DNA of 55,405 bases, from contig CAYWJA010000009.1 in the NCBI GenBank assembly GCA_964458485.1, positions 1 through 55,405 of the forward strand. Direction: 5' to 3'. The position numbers and the translations under genes were made by a program. The stretch's first letter is position 1; each line of letters opens with the position of its first letter. Positions 9,463-16,150 of this stretch are shown here, piece after piece. Below the pieces are notes generated by a model, which saw only the letters and a program-made list of their open reading frames with translations, made no database searches and was not told the origin of the DNA. This stretch comes from CAYWJA01 sp964458485 (GTDB taxonomy: Bacteria; Patescibacteriota; Gracilibacteria; UM-FILTER-43-11).

Positions 9463-11586
9463 TTAATGAAGTGTTCCCGTACAGGAATTGCTAGCAGCAG
9501 CGCTAAATGTAGTTGAGCTTGTATAGCTGCCTAATTCCTGCTCTTCAGGTATTTGAATCTTTAGGTAAATTAATTCGTTAGTATTATCTATGTCATTTTC
9601 AACACGCACGGCTATATCACGATTGATACAACCATCTGTTTCAGCGCCCACACTTGCGGTATCTAACATAACCCACGGACCTGGATCAGCCTCTGCGTCA
9701 AACCATTCAAACGATATACTGGCATTATGCCATTTTTGCTGTGCAACAGATATAACTTCTGCGGCACATGTTGGGTAATCAGTACACATATTATCACCTT
9801 CAATAAGTACATCTATTACCTGATTTCCTACATTGCCAATACTGGCAACACTACCCTCAGATGCTGTACTGACAGTTAAGCTACCATAATCTATCACTGG
9901 TTCAAACACATCAATTCCGGAAAGGGCTGGATTAGTTAAAGCAACTTCTGCATCAGCAAAATCGGTAGTACCGTTGTCATCATCAGCTTGTGCCTGAACA
10001 TCGTAGTCACTTGCATTGGCATTAAACCAAACTGTCACTTGGCAATCAGCTGAGAGTAATGTATCTGTACCTGTTGAAGTTTTACCGGAACCAGGTGTAC
10101 TTTGATCAGCCAATGTACAATTAGTATCTCTATAACAATTATTTTCATTTGGTGAGCATGCATTTGTAACGGCTGAATCATCAAAAAATACACCTTCTAC
10201 AAGCGTCACATCATTATCGCCATTGTTATCCGTAAGAACTACAGTAAAATCAACAGCATCATTACCACCTGCAGTAGGAGCCGGAATATCCGTGGCGGTA
10301 TATGAACTTAGAATCGGTACAACATCCTGTACTGAAAAACTCTGTGTTGTTGTGCCTGCTGCTGCGAATCCGTGATTATCAAAAATATATACTTTGACAT
10401 CATAACTGCCATGAGCTGTAGGTATAGGAATTATGCTCGTTGTATCGTCACAAACAGCATCTTCTGAGGTTGGGTCAACACCAACATCGGAACACAAAAG
10501 AGTGCCATCGGTGCAGGAAAGAGTGTCATAATCAAAAGCAGTTGTTACCCCTCCCATATCACTTTCTCCACTGCAAATATACATTTCAATAGTATCCTGA
10601 CCCCCACTTGAATCCGGGTCCATTATATTTGCACTGGCAAGCTTAAATCGCACTGTATCACCCGGCTCAATACTGCTATCATTACTAATATCTGTAAATA
10701 TAACATTATCGAAAGTGCCTGCATGATTAACATAAAAAGGTGATGCATTATTATCATCCCCACCACCTAAAACAGCTCCAGAAAGTACACAATTATCGCA
10801 TGTACCTAAAGACATTGTAATACCGCTTCCGCTTGTACCTGCATTATCTGCATAAATATAAGCAATAGAGCCTCTGCTAACCATATGCGTATTACTGCCA
10901 ATTTCAGCAGCAACCAGTGCTGCTGCAATATCTGCCCCACTTGCGTCATCAGATATATCAATACAAGTGCCGGCACCCACACACCCATTACCACCTGTAT
11001 CGAATCTGTATTGTATACTATCTATTGTAATATCATCTTCATCATCAGGTATAGTGCTAAAAGTGACACTCCCAACTGCACGACCTTGATCACCTCCTGG
11101 TGTAACAACCGCCGGATAACAAGCCGGACCTGATGCCGTAGGAAGTTTATCGCATGCAAATGCATACCAATTATTAGATTCTGCGTCTCCAACAAGAGTG
11201 GAGTAAGTTATGCTGGCAGGATCGTCACTATTCGTTACAGTTGTTATACCCCAATCACCTTCTGTACAAGTAGGTATATCATCATCACCAACAGTAATTG
11301 CATCTGTTTTGCATATTGCAAGATAATACTGATCACTATTTACATCTAAAGCTGTGGCTGTAAAAGTTATATCAGTGCCCACATTTGTTGGGTTTCCTGC
11401 GCTATCCCCCGGACCAGAACCATTATTTGAGCCATTATCTGATGGGGTTACTGTAAAAACAGGAGCAGTATTACTAACACTTGTAGTTGTTGAAAGGTCA
11501 GCGGCATTTACTAAGTGCAGTACACTAAAAAAACCGACAAAAATGATAGCAATTAGTGATATTTTAAAAATAAATCCTTTTCTCAT
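9463..11586 (-). CDS. Large secreted protein, paralogue of the giant FG-GAP protein's end modules
   Basis: 707 aa with a signal peptide (residues 1-29, ending VNAAD). It is acidic, Asp/Thr/Gly-rich and Cys-containing, typical of extracellular Ca-binding beta-sandwich proteins. It carries the YYLAIC and YAFACD modules also seen twice in the giant protein, then SPFYVNHAGTF, a GDTVRFKLA segment, VKVYIFDNHGFAAAG and SYTATDIPAPTAG; the order matches the C-terminal part of the giant protein. No FG-GAP units are present. It opens the minus-strand trio 707 aa - 314 aa - giant. A TATAAT lies about 30 bp before the ATG in the gap facing tRNA-Tyr. Molecular function unknown; a surface-exposed partner is inferred. 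Confidence 0.8.
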   Translation of the reverse strand: MRKGFIFKISLIAIIFVGFFSVLHLVNAADLSTTTSVSNTAPVFTVTPSDNGSNNGSGPGDSAGNPTNVGTDITFTATALDVNSDQYYLAICKTDAITVGDDDIPTCTEGDWGITTVTNSDDPASITYSTLVGDAESNNWYAFACDKLPTASGPACYPAVVTPGGDQGRAVGSVTFSTIPDDEDDITIDSIQYRFDTGGNGCVGAGTCIDISDDASGADIAAALVAAEIGSNTHMVSRGSIAYIYADNAGTSGSGITMSLGTCDNCVLSGAVLGGGDDNNASPFYVNHAGTFDNVIFTDISNDSSIEPGDTVRFKLASANIMDPDSSGGQDTIEMYICSGESDMGGVTTAFDYDTLSCTDGTLLCSDVGVDPTSEDAVCDDTTSIIPIPTAHGSYDVKVYIFDNHGFAAAGTTTQSFSVQDVVPILSSYTATDIPAPTAGGNDAVDFTVVLTDNNGDNDVTLVEGVFFDDSAVTNACSPNENNCYRDTNCTLADQSTPGSGKTSTGTDTLLSADCQVTVWFNANASDYDVQAQADDDNGTTDFADAEVALTNPALSGIDVFEPVIDYGSLTVSTASEGSVASIGNVGNQVIDVLIEGDNMCTDYPTCAAEVISVAQQKWHNASISFEWFDAEADPGPWVMLDTASVGAETDGCINRDIAVRVENDIDNTNELIYLKIQIPEEQELGSYTSSTTFSAAASNSCTGTLH

Positions 11587-11701
11587 TATTTATTATTTGT
11601 ATTTAACGATGTTTATTATAATCTATATATGCGAGAGATGGAATATAAAAATTGGTTGCTTTTTTTAAAAGAACCCATTAACCTAATATTCGCATCGATA
11701 T

Positions 11702-11787
11702 GGGTAGGTACCAGAGCGGTCAAATGGGCCTGGCTGTAAACCAGGTGGCGTAAGCCTACGGGGGTTCGAATCCCTCCCTGCCCACCA
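11702..11787 (+). tRNA. tRNA-Tyr (GTA)
   Basis: 86 nt with encoded CCA. The acceptor stem pairs GGGTAGG with CCTGCCC (one G-T wobble), followed by discriminator A and CCA. The anticodon loop CTGTAAA has anticodon GTA at 11736-11738. A long variable arm (TGGCGTAAGCCTAC) marks a class II tRNA, as expected for bacterial tRNA-Tyr. The T arm carries GGTTCGAATCC. Confidence 0.95.
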
Positions 11788-11850
11788 TTTTACTGTAACA
11801 AAGAATTAATTATTATTTAACCGTGGGATGAGAACCACTGATACATTTTT

Positions 11851-11859
11851 TGATATAAT
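11851..11859 (+). promoter_or_regulatory. Extended -10 promoter of the rtT-like element
   Basis: TGATATAAT, with no good -35 at the usual distance. It lies about 10 nt before the GC-rich block, so the block may be transcribed on its own as well as by read-through from tRNA-Tyr. Confidence 0.4.
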
Positions 11860-11868
11860 TTTAAAACA

Positions 11869-12005
11869 CAGGGTTCGCCGCGAAAAAGGAGGCTGGCGAA
11901 TGCAATGAGCCAAAACGACTATTTGAGCGCTCGACCGCGCACGGTGCACCAGAGCGAAGTGATTGGTTCACCGGAGCACGTGAGAATATCCCTCCCTGCC
12001 CACCA
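11869..12005 (+). ncRNA. Candidate structured RNA ending in a duplicate of the tRNA-Tyr 3' end (rtT-like)
   Basis: The block is strikingly GC-rich for this genome and can fold locally: TTCGCC with GGCGAA, GCGCTC with GAGCG, GTGA with TCAC, GTGC with GCAC. Its last 17 nt (11989-12005, TCCCTCCCTGCCCACCA) are identical to the last 17 nt of the tRNA gene (11771-11787), 218 bp apart. In E. coli the tyrT locus is followed by 178-bp repeats each ending in the last 19 bp of tRNA-Tyr (rtT RNA); the layout here is the same. A perfect AAGGAGG lies upstream of a 37-codon reading frame within the block, but its codon use is unlike the neighbours. An attachment-site remnant is the other reading. Confidence 0.5.
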
Positions 12006-12007
12006 CT

Positions 12008-12084
12008 CCCCAAAATAGATTTCAATCTATGAATTCTCTTGCGTTTTACTTCAGAGACTTCTTCGATTTACATCTATTTTGGGG
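12008..12084. repeat. 13-bp perfect inverted repeat
   Basis: CCCCAAAATAGAT at 12008-12020 pairs exactly with ATCTATTTTGGGG at 12072-12084 around a 51-nt loop. It directly follows the duplicate tRNA 3' end. Confidence 0.75.
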
Positions 12085-12090
12085 CTCCTA

Positions 12091-12150
12091 CCCCACAGGA
12101 TACCCCCTCCCACCTCCTTACCTCGCATCCTGTGGGGACCCCGTTTTTTT
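12091..12150 (+). terminator. Probable terminator of the tRNA-Tyr/rtT-like unit
   Basis: CCCCACAGGAT (12091-12101) pairs perfectly with ATCCTGTGGGG (12127-12137), followed by ACCCCG and seven T (12144-12150). The six-base gap before the T run is longer than ideal. Confidence 0.55.
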
Positions 12151-12188
12151 GTGGGCAGAATATCCTCTAATTAATTCAGAAATTTTTA

Positions 12189-12197
12189 TGATATAAT
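12189..12197 (+). promoter_or_regulatory. Extended -10 promoter of the HAD gene
   Basis: TGATATAAT 39 nt before the HAD start, with no clear -35. The same nonamer occurs at several other promoters in the window. Confidence 0.45.
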
Positions 12198-12236
12198 TTT
12201 TATTGAAATTTACTGTTTAATTTAAATAAACCCCAG

Positions 12237-12917
12237 ATGCCAATTTTTTTTGATATAGACAATACATTGCTTGATGATAAATTCGCTGTGCGACAGGCAT
12301 GTTCAATGATTCAGAAGCAATTTGGCAGTAATATAAATACATCAATTGATGATTTTTTGGCGACTTGGAATACAGCTCTGGAAGAATACTTTGATGATCT
12401 GTATTTGAAGGAAAAAATAAGCTTTGAAGATCAAAGGATAAAAAGGGTGAATAAAGTTTTTGGGATCAAAGATCCAAAGATAGCTAATGAAATTTTTCAT
12501 ATTTATTTAAAAGAATATGAAAATAACTGGACTTTATTCCCTGGTGTAAAACCATGCCTTGAAAAATTAAAAAACAGGACATTAGGTATCATCTCTAATG
12601 GTGATTTTGACCAGCAAATCCAAAAACTTCAAAATGTAAATATAAAACACTATTTCAAGACAATCACCATAAGTAGTAAAGCTGGTTATTCCAAGCCTGA
12701 TCCAAAAATCTTCAAAATCGCCTGTGATTCAGTAAATTCAAAACCAAAAAATTGTATTTATATAGGCGATAAACTAAAGCATGACGCACAAGCCTGTGAA
12801 GCAATTGGGATGAGAGGAGTTTGGTTAAATCGAAAAAAGGATAAGGAAGATACTGGCAATGTTAAAGTTATATATAACTTAGATAATTTGCCTAAATTAT
12901 TAGGGTCTATGATTTAA
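12237..12917 (+). CDS. HAD-superfamily phosphatase (YjjG/N-acylneuraminate-9-phosphatase-like)
   Basis: 226 aa with all four HAD motifs: DIDNT (residues 6-10, nucleophile Asp6 and acid/base Asp8), ISNGD (119-123), Lys153 in YSKPDP, and IGDKLKHD (176-183). A helical C1-type cap lies between motifs I and II (about 16-95). These features place it in HAD subfamily IA, whose members remove phosphate from nucleotides, sugars or acids in the cytoplasm. The substrate cannot be told from sequence. No Shine-Dalgarno precedes the ATG. The next gene is separated by its own promoter and leader. Confidence 0.85.
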   Translation: MPIFFDIDNTLLDDKFAVRQACSMIQKQFGSNINTSIDDFLATWNTALEEYFDDLYLKEKISFEDQRIKRVNKVFGIKDPKIANEIFHIYLKEYENNWTLFPGVKPCLEKLKNRTLGIISNGDFDQQIQKLQNVNIKHYFKTITISSKAGYSKPDPKIFKIACDSVNSKPKNCIYIGDKLKHDAQACEAIGMRGVWLNRKKDKEDTGNVKVIYNLDNLPKLLGSMI

Positions 12918-12942
12918 ATAATATGACAAAATGTTTTTGAAG

Positions 12943-12971
12943 TTGACAACAAGACAAAATTCATATACAAT
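12943..12971 (+). promoter_or_regulatory. Strong sigma-70-type promoter of the cysK leader
   Basis: TTGACA (12943-12948), 17-nt spacer, TACAAT (12966-12971). Transcription should start near 12978, only about 3 nt before the leader ATG, so the transcript would be leaderless. Confidence 0.8.
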
Positions 12972-12980
12972 ATAAATACA

Positions 12981-13058
12981 ATGATTTATCAAACTAGTCA
13001 AAATTCGTGTTCCTGCAAAAAATTCTACAAGAAAGAGGCTGGTTTTGAAAACACATAA
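12981..13058 (+). CDS. Putative Cys-containing leader peptide for cysK attenuation
   Basis: A 25-codon frame, MIYQTSQNSCSCKK and onward, ending TAA at 13056-13058. Cys codons TGT (13008-13010) and TGC (13014-13016) flank one Ser codon. The ATG lies at the predicted transcript 5' end. The codons after the Cys pair include the segment 13029-13038, which is exactly complementary to 13088-13097 in the terminator region. A ribosome waiting for Cys-tRNA at 13008-13016 would have its leading edge near 13025-13028, leaving that segment free to pair. This is the layout of translation-coupled attenuators such as the trp and his leaders; its function here is inferred. Confidence 0.6.
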   Translation: MIYQTSQNSCSCKKFYKKEAGFENT

Positions 13059-13087
13059 ATCTTTTTAAAACACTAAATACATACCCA

Positions 13088-13110
13088 CCTCTTTCTTAAG
13101 AGGTTTTTTT
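13088..13110 (+). terminator. Attenuator terminator upstream of cysK
   Basis: CCTCTT (13088-13093), loop TCTT, AAGAGG (13098-13103), then seven T (13104-13110). Its 5' arm lies inside CCTCTTTCTT (13088-13097), which can instead form 10 perfect pairs with AAGAAAGAGG in the leader frame (13029-13038). The two structures are mutually exclusive, so the second acts as an antiterminator. The cysK ATG follows 29 nt after the T run. Confidence 0.7.
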
Positions 13111-13139
13111 ATAATTATTTATTTTTTAATCTAAAAATT

Positions 13140-14003
13140 ATGACTAATATATTAAATATAATCGGAAATACACCGTTAATAAAAATTAATGGTATCTACG
13201 CAAAATTGGAAACAACTAATCCGTCTGGAAGTATTAAAGATAGAATGGCTTGGTACGTTATTAAACAGGCAGAGAAAAAAGGTGAATTAAAAAAAGGAGA
13301 TAAAATTATTGAGGCTACATCTGGCAATACAGGGATTGCCCTATCTATGATTTCAGCAATAAGAGGCTATAAATTCACAGCTATTATGCCTGAATCTATG
13401 AGTATAGAAAGAAGAAGAATGATAAAAACTTTTGGGGGTAAAATTATATTAACACCGGCAGAAGAAGATATTGCTGGAACTGTTAAAAAATATAAGGAGA
13501 TAATTACCACAAGTAATGCCTGGCTTCCAAAACAATTTGAAAATCCGGATAATATTAGAGCTCATGAAAAAGGATTGGGACAAGAAATTATAAAACAAAT
13601 GAATGGTAATATTGATGCTTTTGTGGCTGGTACAGGCACGGGAGGCACTTTAGTGGGTGTGGCCAAAGCTCTAAAAAAAATTAATCCAAAAATCAAAATT
13701 ATTGCAGTTGAACCTAAGGAATCTCCTGTTATTTCTGGTGGTGAACCAGGCCTGCACCTAATTCAGGGTATTGGTGAAGGATTTATTCCAAAAATAGTAC
13801 AAGATAATTTGGATTTAATTGATGAAGTAATTACAATTAAAAGTCAGGATGCTATGAATATGTCTAAAAAACTAGCAAAACAATATGGAATACTTGTGGG
13901 GATTAGCTCTGGAGCCAATATACTAGCGGCTAATCAGATCAAAGGCAGATATAAAAATGTTGTTACTGTATTACCTGACAGGGGTGAGAGGTATTTAAAT
14001 TGA
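13140..14003 (+). CDS. cysK: Cysteine synthase family, PLP-dependent (CysK/CysM)
   Basis: 287 aa, slightly short for the family (about 300-320). The PLP-binding Lys33 sits in NPSGSIKDR, the substrate loop TSGNTG is at 60-65, the phosphate-binding loop GTGTGGT at 164-170, and SSGAN (256-260) contacts the cofactor ring. The family makes cysteine from an activated serine and sulfide in the cytoplasm. Whether the acceptor is O-acetylserine or O-phosphoserine cannot be decided by eye. No serine acetyltransferase gene is in the window, and the next gene is a ParB/Srx-like protein, a fold that includes free-serine kinases. Expression is probably controlled by the attenuator just upstream. The gene ends in TGA. 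Confidence 0.88.
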   Translation: MTNILNIIGNTPLIKINGIYAKLETTNPSGSIKDRMAWYVIKQAEKKGELKKGDKIIEATSGNTGIALSMISAIRGYKFTAIMPESMSIERRRMIKTFGGKIILTPAEEDIAGTVKKYKEIITTSNAWLPKQFENPDNIRAHEKGLGQEIIKQMNGNIDAFVAGTGTGGTLVGVAKALKKINPKIKIIAVEPKESPVISGGEPGLHLIQGIGEGFIPKIVQDNLDLIDEVITIKSQDAMNMSKKLAKQYGILVGISSGANILAANQIKGRYKNVVTVLPDRGERYLN

Positions 14004-14056
14004 CATTTTTAATAATTTATATTATTTTATTACAAAAAATTTAATAAAGCTTAATC

Positions 14057-14575
14057 ATGGAATTCATCGAATTAAATACATTACAGGCTATTACCACAAG
14101 GGATTTTCCGGTTTATAGTGCGGAAGTTTTAGATTGGTATTTTGAAATTTACCAAAGTGGAAACGGCGATGACCTTCCTCCAGTTCCATTGATGCACACA
14201 GAACTTGTTTTGCCTCACTTACAAGGTACAACAGGTACTATTTTACAAAAATATATAAGACAAAATCCGCAAGCTGAGTATTTTTTATTAAATGGTAGTC
14301 ATAGAACTACTGCGGCGAACTTAACCGGACATATAATAAAAGGTATGCTTCCTAAAACCGAAGAAGATATTATCCAAGCTAGAAAAATCAAATTTAGAGG
14401 AAAAAAATATCAACACGGCTTTGATGACACCATTATTGGCAACATTAAAGAATTAGTGGATCATTTTAAAGGAGTAGAAAAATTTGAAACAGTTCAACAA
14501 AAAACAGATAAAATGATTAATGAAAAAGTAATTTCAGAATATTTGATTGAACATTATAGGAATATCCCCATCTAA
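14057..14575 (+). CDS. ParB/sulfiredoxin-like fold protein, possible serine kinase
   Basis: 172 aa, 53 bp downstream of cysK on the same strand. FLLNGSHRTTAANL (residues 77-90) resembles the DGxHR nucleotide-binding motif of ParB/Srx-fold proteins, with Asn in place of Asp. The preceding strand/helix segment ending DDLPPVPLMH (about 38-47) fits the start of that fold. Established relatives include the free-serine kinases SerK and SbnI, which make O-phosphoserine for a cysteine-synthase-type enzyme. Location after cysK makes that role attractive, but the catalytic Glu was not identified, and other ParB/Srx members bind DNA or reduce sulfinic acids. Treat the fold as likely and the function as a hypothesis. 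Confidence 0.5.
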   Translation: MEFIELNTLQAITTRDFPVYSAEVLDWYFEIYQSGNGDDLPPVPLMHTELVLPHLQGTTGTILQKYIRQNPQAEYFLLNGSHRTTAANLTGHIIKGMLPKTEEDIIQARKIKFRGKKYQHGFDDTIIGNIKELVDHFKGVEKFETVQQKTDKMINEKVISEYLIEHYRNIPI

Positions 14576-14694
14576 ACCTTGAGATCCACGCCTTTGGCGG
14601 GACAGGCTTGCCACTAGATGACCCCCTTTTGGGGCACTTGAGACCACTCCCGACCTGTCGGGAGGGCAGGCTTGAGACTTGCACTTGATACTGA
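14576..14694. repeat. Palindromic repeat with CTTGAGAC units
   Basis: Contains CTTGAGA units, a CCCC-TTTT-GGGG hairpin, a TCCCGAC/GTCGGGA hairpin, and the module GCCACTAGATG (14610-14620) with TTGGGGCACT (14629-14638). The same module pair occurs in the repeat at 50501-50670. Confidence 0.7.
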
Positions 14695-14700
14695 TATAAT
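14672..14700 (+). promoter_or_regulatory. Promoter of the T4SS-type ATPase gene
   Basis: TTGAGA (14672-14677), 17-nt spacer, TATAAT (14695-14700), part of an extended -10 TGATATAAT. The -35 box lies within a CTTGAGAC unit of the adjacent repeat, so the mobile-looking element may have supplied part of the promoter. Confidence 0.6.
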
Positions 14701-14730
14701 ATAACTACATCATCATTTAACCATAACTAT

Positions 14731-15444
14731 ATGTTTGATATTCACCTTGGAGATAATCTCCGTATACCTTCGGATAAATTTAAAGAGGGTTTTTATATAA
14801 CCGGCAATCCTGGTCAGGGAAAAACGGTTTCTTTGATAAATATTGCGCTTGAAGCAATTAAAAATAATCAAACTGGGTTGCTTTTGGACCCCTATGGCGA
14901 CTTAGCCAGAGATGTTAAAAATCATCTCATATCTACTAAGGCCAAAAATCAGGTATTTATCACAAGCCTGGAAGTAAATCAAAAAGATTTAAATACTGCA
15001 CTTGATAAAGGGCTATTTGTAATAGCTTCCGGTAACTTTTTTGAAGACGGCAATAGAGCTACTGCAAAAAAAGGTATAGACTTATTGAACAAATTTTTTA
15101 TTCAAGCCAAAAAGGATCAATGGCTTATTGCAGATGAAGCCTTTAGTCTGTTAACAGATGATTTATTTGAAAAATATTTGGAATTCAAAAAAATCGGCCT
15201 CTATCCTGTGTTCAGCGCCAATGACTTTCTACTACTTTCCAAAAAAGAACGTAAACTTTTTGCCAAGGCTGTAAAAAATATTGTCATCTATAAGCCTCGT
15301 CGTATGAACGCTATTTTAATGTCCGATGAAAGAGATGAGCTTAATCCGGAAGACATAAATGCCATTAAGCAATATCATTTTCAAGTTTTGATGAATAATA
15401 AAATTAGTTATCATAGAGGCAGGTTCCCATTGGATGATATTTAA
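14731..15444 (+). CDS. Short T4SS coupling protein/HerA-like ATPase
   Basis: 237 aa. Walker A GNPGQGKT (25-32), the strand GLLLDPYGDLARDV (49-62) typical of TraG/TraD/HerA-type ATPases, and Walker B WLIADEAFSLL (131-141, Asp135-Glu136). It is much shorter than usual coupling proteins (400-700 aa) and has no membrane segments or all-alpha domain, so it is a minimal version or a trimmed relative. It precedes a pilin-like gene by 159 bp, which hints at DNA or protein transfer or pilus work, but each gene has its own promoter. Substrate unknown. Confidence 0.65.
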   Translation: MFDIHLGDNLRIPSDKFKEGFYITGNPGQGKTVSLINIALEAIKNNQTGLLLDPYGDLARDVKNHLISTKAKNQVFITSLEVNQKDLNTALDKGLFVIASGNFFEDGNRATAKKGIDLLNKFFIQAKKDQWLIADEAFSLLTDDLFEKYLEFKKIGLYPVFSANDFLLLSKKERKLFAKAVKNIVIYKPRRMNAILMSDERDELNPEDINAIKQYHFQVLMNNKISYHRGRFPLDDI

Positions 15445-15546
15445 TTATTCTCTATTATCTATTGACTTTTAGGATAAAAGATAAAAATATTAAATAATTA
15501 ATTAAATTTTCGTCAACTTATTTTACCTCTGAAGCCTCTTAGGTTA

Positions 15547-15576
15547 TTGACGGCATATTAGTTTATTTGATATAAT
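15547..15576 (+). promoter_or_regulatory. Promoter of the pilin-like gene
   Basis: TTGACG (15547-15552), 18-nt spacer, TATAAT (15571-15576) within TGATATAAT. The -35 forms one arm of an inverted repeat CGTCAA/TTGACG (from about 15511), a possible operator. Confidence 0.6.
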
Positions 15577-15603
15577 TAAATAAAGAACTTAACTAAAATA
15601 AAA

Positions 15604-15966
15604 ATGAAAAAACTAATCAAAAGATCATTTTATTCTGCTTTAATGGCTTGTTTCCTTACTGGCCAGGCATTTGCTGCAAGCAGTGATTTATGGAATAACC
15701 CACAGGGTGGTTCATCTACACCTAAGGCGGCTGCTACTGGAACACTTGGTTCTAACATAGCTACTTTAATTAACTATTTCCTAGGTTTACTAGGCTTAAT
15801 TGCCGTAGCCTTTCTTATTTATGCAGGTATATTAATGGTTACTGCAGGTGGCGCTGAAGAACAAATCGGTAAAGCTAAAAAAATTATTACCTACGCAGTA
15901 ATTGGTATTATTATTATCCTTCTTTCATACACAATCGTTTCCTTCGTTACAAGCTCACTAGGGTAA
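15604..15966 (+). CDS. TrbC/VirB2-like pilin
   Basis: 120 aa. Signal peptide 1-24 (ending QAFA), a short Ser/Gly/Pro-rich N-terminus, then two hydrophobic helices (about 56-78 and 93-115) joined by a short charged loop GGAEEQIGKAKK. This is the size and topology of T4SS major pilins and of the T4SS-pilin-like proteins common in Patescibacteria. It would insert in the inner membrane and may assemble into a filament. A terminator follows directly. No assembly genes other than the short ATPase are nearby. Confidence 0.75.
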   Translation: MKKLIKRSFYSALMACFLTGQAFAASSDLWNNPQGGSSTPKAAATGTLGSNIATLINYFLGLLGLIAVAFLIYAGILMVTAGGAEEQIGKAKKIITYAVIGIIIILLSYTIVSFVTSSLG

Positions 15967-15990
15967 TAACTACTTACAAATAATTAAACT

Positions 15991-16022
15991 ACCCGCAACA
16001 GGTTTTACTGGGGCGGGTTTTT
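15991..16022 (+). terminator. Terminator after the pilin gene
   Basis: ACCCGC (15991-15996) pairs with GCGGGT (16013-16018), followed by T-rich sequence, 25 nt after the pilin stop. Confidence 0.7.
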
Positions 16023-16026
16023 ATAT

Positions 16027-16150
16027 TAAAAAACAAATTTCAATTCCAAAATTCAAAATAAATTACAATATACAAATTACAATTTTGAAACTTAGATATT
16101 GTGATTTGGAATTTATTTTGTGCTTTGTACTTGGAGCTTGGGATTTAAAA
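16027..16150. repeat. Iterated inverted repeat (CCAAATT/AATTTGG type)
   Basis: The left half reiterates CAAATT/CCAAAATT/AAAATAAATT; the right half carries the complement (TTTGGAATTTATTTTGTG and TTGGAGCTTGGGATTT). Arms are imperfect. It fills the space between the pilin terminator and the convergent PRC-barrel gene. Confidence 0.6.

Larger units (their letters stand above)
11788..12236 (+). other. Gene-poor stretch after tRNA-Tyr: rtT-like element, inverted repeats, terminator
   Basis: This 449-bp stretch has no convincing protein gene. It holds an extended -10 promoter (11851-11859), a GC-rich block (about 11869-12005) ending in a copy of the tRNA-Tyr 3' end, a 13-bp perfect inverted repeat (12008-12020 with 12072-12084), a terminator-like hairpin (12091-12150) and the extended -10 of the HAD gene (12189-12197). 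Confidence 0.7.

Noticed and set aside
11893..12010. A 37-codon protein gene with perfect AAGGAGG in the rtT-like block
   Set aside because: The frame runs through the copied tRNA 3' end and has GC-rich codons unlike the neighbours; a structured RNA or remnant explains the block better. Not excluded, since E. coli tyrT units were reported to encode a small protein.
14731..15966. A conjugative or integrative element around the ATPase and pilin genes
   Set aside because: Only two short genes, no relaxase, integrase or VirB4-VirB11 genes, and each has a native-looking promoter; such genes are common in Patescibacteria chromosomes.
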